From assembly GCF_000003815.2 (NCBI RefSeq), contig NC_049980.1, positions 23,595,932-23,659,931 on the forward strand: 64,000 nt of DNA, written 5' to 3'. Both the position numbers and the translations under genes were made by a program. This stretch comes from Branchiostoma floridae (lineage: Eukaryota > Chordata > Leptocardii > Amphioxiformes > Branchiostomatidae). The notes under the pieces were generated by a model that was given only the letters and a program-made list of their open reading frames with translations, was not told the origin of the DNA and made no database searches. Of the stretch, positions 48,459 to 62,261 are shown piece after piece; position 1 is the stretch's first letter, and each line of letters starts with the position of its first letter.

Positions 48459-51208
48459 GTTGGAATTTTTTCAGCTGACCCCTGTCAATGTGGTTGACAG
48501 TCTATCTCACTATCAATCTGTAGATAATGACAAAAAACAAAAGAAAGATGTCATAAATACATAATAATTCATGGTGAATATCCTGTTGTATTGCAGATGT
48601 CATAAAAGAGTTCTTAACATGGCTAGCAAAGGAAGGAAAATTGTACCCTTGTGAAGTTAGCAGTGCTAGTGTTAACGTTACATACAACAAAGATAAGAAA
48701 TCAAGTCCTGATGGAATTGGGAATGCTACTGAATCCCACTTCACACTTCACAGTAATTATGGCATAATGTCATTAGTGTTGGAATCTGGGGCATGGGGCC
48801 CTTCCTGAGGGCAATTCATCTTGGCTCGTGTACTGTTCAACGGGAAGCTTCGTGTTAGAGGAGTACAAGGCCAAGGATGATTCAACTGACACGGACTTAC
48901 AAAAACATTATAATTTTCAAATTTGAATAATCAAAAAAGAAATTCGAATTAAAACTAGAGTTCCACGAAACACATACCTTCGCCAAACAATCAAGGGTTG
49001 TTATGGAGAATGCCTTTATCAATGACTAAAAGGTTTTAAAGCTTCTCAAGTTATGTTATCAGCACACACATACACTCACACACTGAGCCCGCTGCAGTAC
49101 CGACGGAAGATACCGGGCGAACCATTTTCAAACTCAACCTTTGTTTCTGCGACCGCTACTCAATACCAAGTATCACCACAAACCACCAAGCTTCCACTTT
49201 TCCCTGCCACATAAGCATCACCAAAATAAGGGGGAAAACACCCCTTGACATCAAAATGGAGAAACCCCTTCCCACAGTGCACAAACAAACAACATGGCAC
49301 TTGCAAAGTGAGAACTAATAAACAATGTGTTAGCAACAATAACATCTATGTTTTGCTGACACAAATATGTCATGAACTACACAAGTTTGCAGCACAGATG
49401 TAGTTAGGCACTGAGCACTGACTGTCCAGAAAAGAGGTCGATTGAAGGATTTACACATTCTTCTAATTATCATGATTTGCATACAATACATTTCAGGATT
49501 TTAATCATTACCTAAGGTATGTACATACCAAAAATAATGCAAATCCACCAACCCCTGCTTGATTTACTCTCTTTCAAAGATAACGACAAAATCGCCCACT
49601 GCAGTTCAAAACAAGCCGCCAGGGGGCCCAACTTACACAACTTACTCCCTACCCAAAGGCGTATCCACAAGCCAAAAATTCTCAACCTACCACTTCAGGA
49701 TAACTTTAACGCCAACTTCGACGTTCCGCTGCAGTACCGCAACTTGTCGCCAGGACGCCCATAATCGAACTTGACCGTCGTTTTTCAAACCCCTAAATAA
49801 TTACCAAATATAATGCAAAACGATCCACAGCATCAAAAGTTATCTTGTACGCAAATACACACACACACTCACCCCGCTGCACTCACGACAGAAAGTGCCA
49901 GAAGTACCATTTTCGTACAAAACCTTGGTATACGCCAACGCAACTCAAATACCAAAATATCGTGACATTTCATCCACATCTGCTCGAGTTATATGACATT
50001 GACCTACATATTGGGACACCCGAAAGTTTTCTGACCAAAATATAACCTTCTTGGTGAAGGTCAGTTACGTTAAATGATCTTGTGATTTTAATCCAAGGTC
50101 TTCCAGTTGACATGAAATATAAACACTCGCAATACACGAATAATTCGTACACCTGTAAAAACCACTATAACATCTGAACGCAGCATGACAACCCATCACA
50201 CCACGTACCACATGGTCCGACTCTGAGTCTGACAGATGTTGTTCACACTTCCGTCGTCTGCTAACATCCGCCAGGGCGAACTTGAACGAGTCGAAAGCGC
50301 ACGAAGAGGAACATTTCCAAAGTCAGTCAAACAAAGACGTTTTAAGTAAGTATATACAACGTTCATGCACTATCTCAATGCATTCTGATATGGTCTGATG
50401 ACTTTTGGACCCACCGACTGTTTGCAAACAACAGCCTTCGCGGGACCTTTCACTGATGACTGGTGCTGACCTCACGGACGAGCTGACTATATACTACACC
50501 GCATCCAAATGTAAAACAACAGCTTATGAACTTATCTCATCAACTGCCTTTAGAAGGTACAAAATCTTTTGAAAAGTGTTTTTAGAGAATGTTTAAAATA
50601 TATGTCAATTTTTATTGTCCAACAGTTATATTGTGTGTTCAAACCCGCGAGAAATAGCGGACCTTCTGCTATGCTTGTTGCATAACATCATGCAAGTTAA
50701 TTGGTTACATATGCATGTTAACATTAAAACTTAAAGTATGAAATTTAATGCTGATAATTCACGAATACTTTTGCTTTGGTCTACTTATTTTAGTTGTCGT
50801 TATTGTTGGTATCAACAGATCCGTGAAAAAAAAATCTACAGTAACAGAAAGATTGGAGGTCAAAGTTGAGAGTTTAGGAACGTGACGTCACCAATAAGAG
50901 TTGTGTACTTCCACCTTGCGGAGCCATCCAGTTACTGGGACTTAGATATATCCACCCAAAATTTAGCAGCCAGGGGGGAAGTTATGGCAAATTTCCGGAC
51001 ACAGAACTTTTTCTTCATTACTTCAAGACATACCATTCACAGAAAGAGGACTTCTTAAGATCGCAGCGATGATTTTTTGATAGGGGAAGTCCCCCCCTCA
51101 CCGGAGAGGTGTGCTGCAGTTTCATTATTCCAAAGTTTCCGTTCAAATTTCTTGCCGAACATTTTACGTTATTTTTGTGGCGTTCGTTTCCCAACTTCAC
51201 TCTGCGGA
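48459..51208. other. Head-to-head intergenic region between the SLC5 gene and C6orf62
   Basis: The two start codons point away from each other across 2.75 kb. No coding exon recognised. A diverged direct duplication (about 49066-49175 against 49850-49965, both containing CACTCA, CCGCTGCA, ACCATTTTC and CTCAA-TACCAA) with a partial third copy near 49725 is the only structure noticed. Promoters of both genes should lie here. Confidence 0.55.
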
Positions 51209-54200
51209 ATGGGAGATCCCCAGGCTAGGAAGAGTGCGACTCTGAACCGGCTCCGGACGCAGCTTCGGAGGAAACGAGAGGCTCTCGCCGATCAGTTCGA
51301 CTACAAGATGTTCATAGCCTTCGTTTTCAAAGAACAGGTGGGTACATGGATCTCACTTTTAATATGGGGCGTGATGAAGTCATCAACAGCAACAATTAGC
51401 TAATCAGTCTCGCACACATTGTACGTATTCTTTGGAAGTTCATAGAGTGTTCTGTGTTCAAGAAATAAAACACACAGTATTGTTCACTATAATGTCTTTG
51501 TTTCCACACGTCCCGCCCCTCCCCTCATGTTTGTACATTCCATCAGAACTTTCCTAGATTATTTCCTTGGTTTTCATAGGCAAATGATCACGTATGAAGA
51601 CATTTGATTCATACATTTTTTATACGATTTGTATTTGTTTTGTTTGGATGTAGTAAATTAAAATATTGGAGTTTTTTTAATGATCGTTCAATCAGTCACG
51701 GACTGAGTCAGTCATTCTCGCAACCTCTTTCTCAAAACATGACAGGATAGCAAATTGGCATGCACCAGGTTGGTTATCTTTATGGTTACATGTACAAATG
51801 TATATAAGCCTACCTGTCATTGACAACCATTACCTTACTGTCAGGAAAGAAGTTTGCTTTTCAGTTAACCACAATGTATATTAAGTTTGAGTTTAACTGA
51901 CCAGACTGGAATTCTTGTGCAGCAGGGCCAAGTGTACATTAACGTCAAGCATTTCATTTGTGTGATCTGTGTACTTGTCAAATTAGACACTAGATTCACG
52001 TGTTTTCACCCACAGAAAAAGAAGCCAGCTTTGTTTGAAGCAGCAGAGGTGGTGCCGGTCATGACAAACAACTACGAAGAGAGCATCATGAGAGGGGTCA
52101 AGGTCTGATCTTATTTGTGTTCAGTTATGCACAAGTTGATATTCTATATTCTGTAAATTGTTATGTAGTAATTGTAGCCAAACACGTTTTGATGCCCAAC
52201 CATAATACAAATAGATTTCAAAAGATGTTACCAAATTTCAAACCCATATTGTTTACTGAAAAAAAGCAGCTAATAAAGAGAGTAAAAACTGTACAGGTAA
52301 ACCAAGCATGCTAGGTGATGCTGCATTCATTGTTTTTTTCTTATATTATTAGTCAATGATTACCAGGTGTTGAGTACAGCTGAGCATGGATGTCGTATAT
52401 GCAGCAGGTCCTTGTTTTGAGAGCACATTTACCTGGGGGCATAGGTCACCAGGATTCAATTGTTTTGTTACTAAGCTGTGAAAAGTGGTTGTTTGAGTTG
52501 TCTCTAAATATAATCCGGATGTGGGTTTTGGAATCAAGAAGGCTGACCAATACTGTAATTCCTGCTTTTTTCACCATACGGTTTTCACTGTGATGCCTGT
52601 AAAGTGAACTTATCATTACAGATAACAAATAATTCATTGACCTTTTTTACGTGCACCTGCTGTCACTGTGAACATTTAGTTTCGAGAACAAGTTCAAGTT
52701 TCTCAGACCGAGGAGACAAAGTGAATTGCAGTATTCTATACCTTATTACTGTCAGTCAGTCTATACATACTAGTCCTTACATACGCATGAGAACAATTGT
52801 TGTGTATTTAAAGTTATTGCTTCATTATCAAGGTTTCAAATTTACAATGCTATGCTTGGACATGCTGTTGCAGATGTATTTGTATTGATGTTGTTTATCT
52901 CTCAAAGAAGTAGAGTACAATGTTTTATATATTCTTGTTGAGGGTGTTGTGCAAATGAGTTCATAGTACCACACATTTTTCATAGTACCACACTTTTCTG
53001 CACTATGGGGATATAAACACAGTAATTGAAGGGCTCTGATTTGCTGAGGGGTAGTGGCCATGTCCTAATAAGTACAGTACATTGTATTATATATTCTTGT
53101 TGACAGGAGGAGGCATACTCATTAGAGAGCTCTCTAGAGCTGCTAGAGAAGGATGTGGTACAACTACATGCACCGAGATATCAATCTATGAGAAAGGTAG
53201 GAAAATCATACAAACACCTATCAGAATTTTATACTGATTGTGACATCAGCTTCATATACGTTCCCGATGACACTGTCCATTGCTAACTACTGCAACCATT
53301 TATAACTTTACTCACTGACTTTGAGAAGATAACTGTTGTAATGAGGTAATGCACTATTCTGTTTTGTTCCTGCAGGATGTGATAGGGGCAACAGAAGCCA
53401 TGGACTTCTTCCTGTGGCCCAGAAATGACATTGAGAAAATCGTGTGCCTGCTGTTCTCCAGATGGAAGGGAGATGAGGAGTCAGCCTACAAACCCATGGA
53501 TGTATGAACAGCTTAATTTGACATTGTTGTTTTTGTGTGTGATGCAAACAAGCTTGTTTATCTCCAAGCATAATTTCCCCCCTTTTTTTGGCAACAAAAA
53601 AAAAACACTATTTACAATTTTGCAAGCTGGCCTTTGACTTAAGTTGCCGCCTGGGCAACTTTAGCTGAAAGAAGTATTTTGAGCAATGCAAGGCAATGCA
53701 TTTTGCACTGTACCCTACTGGAAGCCTCTTTTTATTATAACCATAATTTAAGTGAGATTGCTTTATGAAAGGCTTTGATTACCAGAACTGATTTCTGCTA
53801 AAATATGTAGACTCCTTCATACATGTGCATGTACCACTATCCCATTCAACAGCAAGTATTAGCACCTTTGTAGTTCATGTACATTTACAAGTTTTGCCAG
53901 GACTTCATTCAAGAAGTAAACAATACACCTTTAAAAGCTTGGGCTGTTTCTCCGTGCAGGCTCAGTTTGTGTTCCACCATAGTGACTATGAGAAGCAGCT
54001 GATGCGGCTCCTAGCGAGAAAGGACAAGGCAGGGCTGATCATCAACAACCCCGCTCAGTCCATGTTCCTCTTTGTAGACAGACAAAACACAGAGGTGAGG
54101 GCTCTGCTCACTGATCATGATTACAACAAGGACATGATGTATACATGAGTTCATTACAGCTATGTCTATGTCTTCAGATAACTTTAGAAAATGTCCTGAA

Positions 54201-55034
54201 TTTGAAGTGAATTCTACCAAGAGTATAGTATGCTTTTTACTGACAATTAGATTCTTCTTGATATGGTGATTCCTCATTGTTGTGCATTGTACTCTACTGT
54301 ATTTTTCAGCATTTCTCTTCATGTAGGTTGATTGTTTTGTTTTCTCAAATGTTCACCAGACACCAAAGAGCAAGCATATAGTGTTCAAGCTTTCCAGCAT
54401 ATGTCTGTACCTGCCTCAGGTAAGCATGGCTAATTATGTTAGCCTACAATAGTGTTCAGGTGTTCACTTGTAGATGTGGAAGTAGTTACATACATATACA
54501 TATATAGCAACAGGTGGCATAAGGAAAATCAAATTAGACTAGAAGAGGGTATGACAGCATTGTGACCAGTTCATTACTCCCTGGGATAATTTCTTAGTAC
54601 TTGATATTTGTTTATACAGGAATGTTAAATTGAATGGGTCATAGGGATGTTATTCTGTAGTGTAGAGGACGTGAAACTCAGAAAGCATCAGATTCTGTAT
54701 AATACATGTAAAGACTAGATAGAGTAGACATAGTTTTAAACATCTTTGTTCCTTTTGATTTTAAAGCACAGATAAAAAAGCTTGTTGCCATTGCAGATCT
54801 TACTTCCAAGCCTCCAAGCCCTGGGAAACACTGCAAACCAGTGTACATAAGTTGTACTTTCACATGAGAGACCAATTAGAAAAGTAAGCATTGACATCTG
54901 TACCACACAGATGATAATGTACAATTGTCAAATTGTTGTGGTTCAATGACACCCTTTTTTCCTTCCAGGACCAACTAACACATTGGGCACCAGGGACCAT
55001 TGATGAAGTACTGCAGCCATACTTACCATACTGA
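51209..55034 (+). CDS. C6orf62: C6orf62 orthologue, 230 aa
   Basis: Seven exons: 51209-51337, 52016-52102, 53107-53196, 53376-53501, 53960-54094, 54360-54419, 54969-55034 (693 nt, in frame, every junction GT/AG). The protein starts [20 protein letters not shown] and contains [88 protein letters not shown] and [10 protein letters not shown]. It matches the human protein almost end to end (human 229 aa). Its biochemical function is not known. The start is fixed by the conserved MGDP beginning. The first 25 residues are basic and probably alpha-helical. All introns except one fall at phase 0 positions between conserved blocks, and nothing is missing. Confidence 0.97.
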
Positions 55035-58000
55035 CAGGACGTCAGGGTGGCACCAGAGGTGTGAGGCATTGAACTATAAAACTCTGCTATAGAGTGAACC
55101 AAATGTTTCACATGCGGGATGCCACCGTCTCCTGGAGTAGGACATGTACAGCCTACAGTAGAAGTCCCAAAGTTGTCCTTCCACAATCAGGAGGGTTTGC
55201 CAGTACAGGATGATGCTTTCTCACATCAGTGGCCATATGGGAATTCACCAGTGCACAGCAGCAGCAAAACTACAGCTGATTTTTCTAAAATCATGACTTA
55301 GGAGACCTCAATTTCTAGAGATATTTTTGTGGTTTAAGATGGGGGACATGGCAGAGCCATGTTGCTGATATCTAGCACAGCCAGCATCAGAAGAAATCAT
55401 CGCACTTAGGGCCAAAGGATGGGCAAAAAAAGCCACTGTATGTCCATAATCTAGAAAAATTGGTTCAGCATGATACTGGTCCAAACATATCCGGTTAGCA
55501 CAGTGCCACAATGTGTATATATTTGACTCCGTCAAGCAATACAACTGGAGTCAACACTTACTATTATGCTGCTCTACAGCAAAGTTTCTTGGAGAAGAAA
55601 GAAGAGGGAAATTTCCAGGTTTCTGGGCCAAGAAAGCAATCTATTGGGGTTCTTCTTTAGGATAATGAGTGTTGACCAACATTCCACAAGATGGGAAAGG
55701 ATCAGAGGTTCATTGTCATGTCATAGTTGCCATGGTGATGTCTTATGCAACCTTTTTTGCATGAGATATCTTGTTACAGGATGTCATTTTTCTAGCACAA
55801 CCATATTCAGGTACAGCACAACGTCACAGGGCAACACAACTTCACTGACTGAACACGTTTCTGAAGTAGTAACAGTTGCAAAGAAATGACTACTTGGTAC
55901 ATTATCATGAACAACAAACTTTGTGTCATTGTGACATTGTCATTCTTCATAATCATTCTTCATGATTAAGAATGATGTACACTGAAGTATATTGAAAATG
56001 TGATCTAAAAATGCCATCACAATTTTACAACAGCCTCAAATTCAATTTCTTACATTCCATAGGTCATAGTTTCTGGCTCTTTAAAGAAATGCAGCCTTAA
56101 GCTTCTTGTTAAAAAACAGCCATGTTTTTGGCTATGGGGGAATAAACAATGAACAGTGAACAATGTTGAGACCAAGTTTGTCTCTTGGGAATCACAAAAA
56201 TTCTTTGTAAGTAAAGTATCTGACTGCATGGCATTGTCCAAATTATGATTTCCTGCTGACTGCATGTTCAGTGTACATGTAATATACGAGCCACCTTGTG
56301 CGTGGAATGCTGGTGTGTTACACTGAGGACAGTCATTTTGGTTAAACATTACAGTTACAGTTATTACTGTACTGATATTACATGTAGTATTGTCCAAGTT
56401 GGGATTGAAGAAGGTAGTTACATTCTGATTGTTGCTTTCTGACAGGTGAAGGAGTCATCTGTCAGAAAATAGGCAAGTGCCAATCAGAAGGTAAAACTCT
56501 CCCCTTCAACCACTGCTTGGAGAGTATGGTACAAGCGTACAAGTACAAGCACCTTCATGTCAAAAATCACCCCAGTCCAAACATTGCCATAATGCCATGT
56601 AGCACCACCTGTATAAACCTTTTTGTCGTGAATCGTTTGGCCCTATGGGCTGATTGGAAGTCGAGGTGGCATGGCAAGTAGTGTAGAGTTGTAGAAGGAA
56701 CCTGGTGATCCAAAGCATGTTGTCATCAGCACTTTGTGATTTGTGTACTTAATTTGAGTTGACAAATCTAAAGGGGCAAAAACGTAAGGCTGGCAAAATG
56801 ATGACACCTTCAGGTATAAAATGTCTGTACATATTGAGAAGAGCTTTTACATGTTGAATGGTGACACCAGAAATTCAAATGGGTGAATATTTTTACCATA
56901 TGTGGTGTATTTTATATGCTATTTTTTGGTGGATGTTGAAGTAGTGGAGAGATGTATGAAAGAAATGACAGCCCAGATGAACATAAGTGGTTTATGTTTA
57001 GGCTAGTTGAACAGCTGATACTCGTCTTCAATACTTCTTGTACTGTAGTTAGAAATAAAATGCATTTTTGTCATGAAAAAATTATACATGTCACATCCGA
57101 CTACCAGTGTATTTGGCAAGATAGATTTCGTTGCAGGTAGAATTGTTCTGTCTGTCAATTGACCAACAATCTTTAGTCAAAAGTCAATATTTCTCTATTC
57201 TTGAATTCAAATGAATATTTATTACAATTGTATTTTCTTTGCATCAATACAAATTACTTGGGTGTAATTTTTTTTTACATTTTGTGTATAAAGTAGTATT
57301 ATTTGACATTGTTCCACGGCAATAATGCAAAGGTTTTATTTCAAAAGATATCTAACTACCCTGTAGGAATAGATCTAGATTTAAAAAAATGAAAACCCAT
57401 AAATTCTTTAGATCCCTCTTATCCAATGATTGTATGGGGAAAGGAAAAGAAAACCTGATTTTTTGCAGATTAAGTTTATAAATGAAGTGAATATTTTCTG
57501 TCCTAAATGATAAAAATTATTAGATTACCTCTTGTATTATTGGTCATGTCAATCTGATTGTCTTATCTCATGCATTGGGAGTACAGACGTATTTTATGTA
57601 ATTTGTTTGCAAGAGACGGCTTCTAATGTCAGACTGAGAGTTTGATGATAAACTATGCTGCTTTTTTCTATGCCAAGTTTCTTTGTTACTGCATCTTTAT
57701 TACATTTTCTTAGCCAATTCCATTCACTCATAAGATAGACTTCTGACCATGAGAATACATATGTTAGAAGGTAGTTCTTTGCAAGATGTGGAGGTGAAAC
57801 AATTTACAGTATCTGTTCATCCATGTGCCAAGGCCCCCAAATGGTGTTTAATGTACCACTGAGAGAGACCAGTACCAATGCCATTTGGTTATGTGTACAA
57901 TGAAGCTTCTCACAGAGGCTTGCTGTCCTACATCAAAATAATTATACTTTCTTCGGACAGACAAAAGAATCTGTGATCCCTCTCTGTGGTACAAAAGTCC

Positions 58001-58771
58001 ATATTTGGCCCTTGGAATACGTTTGATACGCTTCTGTAAGCCTCATAATGGACCAAAATCTCTGTTGCACCATTCTCACCAGAAATGTGTTCAGTTTTGG
58101 ATGATACACAAGGATGATATTTTTGGGGACACTATCATGTCTTGGGGATCACAATTTATTTCAACAGTGGGATGATTGTTGGCACAGCTAGCCAAGACAA
58201 TAAACATGGGTTGTGATTGATAGATGTTCCTCCTGTGTGGTGATTTCTGCATGTGTGTTGCTCTAGTTATATAACAGCCAGGTAATCAATCTCACTGACT
58301 TTCACCTCATTGATATAATTTAACAATCAAAACCAGAAAGAAAACTTTTGACAAATCCTAAAATGTCAAAATTCTCAATTAGGCACACGTGACCTGTACA
58401 ACCATTCTTGGTATGATCAAGAATTCTTGTATCCAGGTAAATGATATCAGTGTAAATGTTTGTTACCAGTGATACTGTATGAAGATGTGAAACTGTTGCT
58501 GGAACTTCAATGTATCTGAAGGTCAAATGATAATTGCTGCAAATAGTGCTGTGAAAACTTTTCTGGCTAAGTTAAGAATTGCAGACAGTCATTGCATATC
58601 AATATGTAAGGAGGGATAATTTCTAACATAAAAATAATGTACAGTCTGTCATAAATACTAGGTCACATTGGAAAAATTATATAATTTATATAACTTTCCA
58701 CAGATTATGATGGACATTATCATTCTGTGGTATATGCATTTTTTTCAACAAACACTATTCAGCTCCCTGTG
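55035..58771. other. Convergent 3' region between C6orf62 and ACOT13
   Basis: No coding exon recognised on either strand. Part is likely 3' UTR of C6orf62; AATAAA occurs at about 56141 and 57053 on the plus strand, but neither can be preferred from sequence alone. Confidence 0.5.
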
Positions 58772-61712
58772 TCAGTTCCCTACATGTTTTGTGTGTAGGC
58801 CTTGTGCAACCATGTCTCCCTGTTCATTCTTGATGTCAGCTCTGGTGTAGGCGAGAGTTCTTCCCCTCTTTAACACTTCTGCAGTGATGGTGATGGTTTC
58901 CCCTGGCTTGGCCGCCTTCATGTAGCTGGAGGGAATAAAAAATTGTCCTAAAGCTTCAAAGAGCTTAATTCAGATACATGTATAAAGTAAATGGTTGTAC
59001 AATGCCAAAACTTCTTGTTTAATGGAAAGGAGCAAGGGGCCAGTCCCTGGCCAAAGCACTTAGGCTGCTGAGGCAGGCAAAGATATACACATGGATAAAA
59101 CTTAAAAGTTTCAACGGTAAGACTGTCGCCTTCTTCAGGATCAGTAATGACTGTACTATGATTACTACTGATAACGTTACTATTACTAACACAGATGGGT
59201 TTCCATGATAAACTAAATGTGTTTACCTGACATGGAGATCCGTGCTCACACCTGGCTTCCCCCCTCCATGGACAGGAGGGCATATGTTGTCAACCCATCC
59301 ACCAGGGTCGCTGTAAGGCCTCCATGAAGTGTGCCCGGTATGTTCAGATGTTCCTCTGCAACTTTCATCTCAAACACACACTTCCCTGGTGCAGCTGAGA
59401 CCACCTGGACCTACAACAGGGGAACAGATGATAATGTGTTTGGCCAATTCATATAATCTATTATAAGTAGAGTAGACGTCTTCGGTTTGGTAGGAGTCTG
59501 TACTCCCTGGAACCGCTCCTCATAAACCGCTCCTATGAAAGTTTAAATGTGATTTATAGCTGACTGTGATGGTTGGTTTGTGAGGGTTGTCCAAGGCTAT
59601 ACATGTGTATATCAAGGTTGCTACAATAGTACATGTAGTATCTATGTAGTACATGACATTGTATTAGCAAGGAGGCTCTTTAACTTTCTTGGTACTAGTA
59701 TTTGCCCTTGTATATACATTGTGTAAGTCTACCTTTTCTTGCATAGGACCTGGAGGTTATGGGAGTAAAGTAAGTTAACGATAGATCACCTTTTTTCGCG
59801 GTGTAGCCTATAACGGGAGGGGGCCATACTTCGACACCCGTTATAAGTGGATGCGCATGGCTTTTGTCAATGTACATTTTACAGTGAACTCATCAAAAAC
59901 AAGTTAAGATCTTGTATACATCCATATAACTGTTATTGAAGCTGTACAGATATATATTTCATTTAACAGCAGCGTTCCGCACTGTACTTTGACAGCGCAC
60001 GAAACTTACGGCAGGTTTTCGGCTTGCGTCCTAGCAGAACGTTCCAACACAAAAAAGGGGTCCAAACTCCGACATAGTAACAACCAGACCATCGCCGTGC
60101 ATTTTTAAACAACTTATGCAAATAGAATAGGACTAAAAGTCTTCATTATAATTTTTTTGTACCAAATATGGGTCATATTTTGTATTACGCGACTTATTCA
60201 AATACGGTGTGTTAAAACGTTTACCTCTCACGGTGAGACCAACTTGCCGCAAAACGGCAGCGCATTGTTACGTTAGACTGTGATGGCATTTTCGCTTTTC
60301 GGCTTCCTTGATTGCCTTTTCATCCTGTCTTTTGGCAGCAGCAATGGCTACAGGATTTTTTAGTCGGTAGGGATCGATTTTTCTTGAATGTTTGTCGCTC
60401 GACGGACGGGTTGACTGAGTTCAACGTGTTGAGCATCGCTCGCCCGCCTTCGTGCGTGATAGTAAAATGGCGGGGCCCCGACTGCGTGAACATTGTGGCA
60501 TCATTTTAGCTCCGTTTATCCAACCCAGTTAAAGGCAGAACAGAACACAGGTATTATTTTTAGGAAGGCTAATAAACATCATTTCTATGTGTGGTGGTAT
60601 TTTTTCACATGTCGTATTTTGCGAAGAATAATTCAAGAGTTTCCCGGGCCATGGTCTCGATACGTTCGCTCGTCAACTTGCACGGAAGGCGTCAAACTTG
60701 AGCAAGTTTTTCAATCGTTATCTGTGGGACTGGCTAACTTCGACACATACCCCGTATTTGTAGTTATTTACAACAAGGTTTAGTCTGCAGCTAGTGTACT
60801 TCTCATGTGCAGGCATCTATGCATTTCTCCGCAACAATGATTTTTAAAACCTGTCGAAATTTGGACCCGTCGAAGTATGGCCCCCTCCCGTTATCCGTTG
60901 TACCTACATGTAAAAACAGGATATTTAGGGATATCACGTTAATGGACGGTGGTTTCAATTTGCATTTTTTTAAATATAATGCAGCTTGAGACCACCATCC
61001 ATCGACTTGATATCCCTCAATACAACGGACAAAGGTAACGCCGCGAATAAAGGTGAACTAGCGTTACATGTAACGTTAACATTAACATGTTAACAAGAAA
61101 ACACCAAGTATGAATTAACGTTATACTATGTTTAATACATGTAAAATTGAGGATTGAAACCAGCACCAAATTGACCCAAAGTGAACTTGGAAGATGGTCC
61201 ACTTGGATTTAGACTTGTGACTCTGTGGCAGGACCCATCTGGGTAGGGACACTGGCTGACGAGACCTGCACCCCCAGCCCCCCCTAGCTAAACTTTTTGG
61301 AACAGCCCGAGGGCCAGGAGTCTGGGGGTACCGGGTATTGGCATTGGAAAACGGTTTAGTGCTGAGTGCGACGTACGCAGGATGCAGTTAACGGATATAA
61401 CGCTATAATCGACAACTTGGGAGGACAAGCACATAGACCTGCAAGGAGAAAGAGGCCCAACGAGAAACCATGATGAGGTGATGGATAATCTGTGGAGGTC
61501 AGTAACGTAACCCCAGTTTTCATTCGCCATGCACGGAAACTAGAGTCACCACAATAATCAAACAGATCATGAAATATGCCGTATATCTTGTCAAGATATG
61601 CTCATCCACAAACCTTTTCCATAACCCTGTCGAACCCCTTTGTTTTTGAAATATTTTGCATGACCTGCCGCATGACCTGTAATGTTGGACGCCCGTTTGA
61701 GGCACTTGACAT
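58772..61712 (-). CDS. ACOT13: Acyl-CoA thioesterase 13 (hotdog fold), frame broken by one base in exon 2
   Basis: Three exons: 61614-61712, 59227-59410, 58772-58925 (437 nt, one base short of a multiple of three). Exon 1 reads MSSASNGRPTLQVMRQVMQN to RVMEK; exon 2 carries VVSAAPGKC, EEHLNIPGTLHGG and ATLVD; exon 3 carries YMKAAKPGETITITAEVLK and ends LHTKHVGN. Human residues N50 and D65, essential for catalysis, correspond to N56 and D71 here. The frame fails after MEGG: the plus strand has a run of six C (59259-59264) where seven would keep the frame, giving a TGA at 59246-59248. The rest of exon 2 and all of exon 3 match the family in the shifted frame. This looks like a sequencing or assembly slip, less likely a real allele. 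The family hydrolyses long-chain acyl-CoA in mitochondria and cytosol. Confidence 0.92.
59811..60893. mobile_element. Perfect 25-bp inverted repeat pair 1 kb apart in ACOT13 intron 1
   Basis: Positions 59811-59835 (TAACGGGAGGGGGCCATACT plus TCGAC) and 60869-60893 are exact reverse complements. The interval could be a non-autonomous DNA element, but no target duplication was found. A short Lys/Ala-rich minus-strand frame inside (about 60278-60352) is not supported as an exon. Confidence 0.6.
60889..61066. mobile_element. MITE related to the one at 7985-8198, left end degraded
   Basis: The right end AATAAAGGTGAACTAGCGTT matches the other copy's terminus, and the interior palindrome (TTAGGGATATCACGTTAATG against CATCGACTTGATATCCCTCA) has the same design. 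The matching left terminal repeat is missing or replaced. Confidence 0.6.
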
Positions 61713-62261
61713 GGTCACGTAAAAAAAAGATTAAAAAATTGCGGTGGGCTAAATCAGGCTGTGAAAGGTGTCCTCGTAATCCCCACGAGTTGTTCTATCT
61801 GCCTTGTGAATCTCAAGCGATGGACTTTTACGAGAAAGTATATCTTTGATGTCAAAGTTGACCGATTTTCGACAGCTTTTTCCTATGGTTTCGCCATTGT
61901 TTTCAAGCCGAAATACGCACCGTATGGGGGTTTCGGGGTGTCCGCTTAGTAAGCGATGTTCAACTGTTTCCGGGTCACGCTATACCGTTGCGGCAGTCAC
62001 TCGGGACCTCACTCGGTAGTGTACACAAGTACTTTTGATGGTGCTGTCAGCGTTTTATCATGTTACGAAGTAATATTGAAATGTCTTTGAAGTATAAGAC
62101 AGCACTATGATCTGTAAGGTGTTATTCCAATAGGTTGCGTCGTGGGTAAAGTGAACTGTAGGAAACGTTACCCGACGAAGGCTTTTTGCATCTGACTGTT
62201 AACTGTTGAAGATATTAGATACATTGCTCGCGCCTGACTGAGGGATTAACTAAGATTAGAA
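61713..62261. other. 5' flank of ACOT13
   Basis: Start-proximal region of ACOT13. No further exon or element recognised. Confidence 0.5.

Noticed and set aside
49519-49774. Overlapping plus-strand open frames upstream of C6orf62
   Set aside because: No homology, no conserved splice phases; C6orf62 is complete without them.
60278-60352. Lys/Ala-rich minus-strand frame (AAAKRQDEKAIKEAEKRK) behind an AG
   Set aside because: No donor, no upstream exon in phase and no homology; the complete ACOT13 model does not need it.
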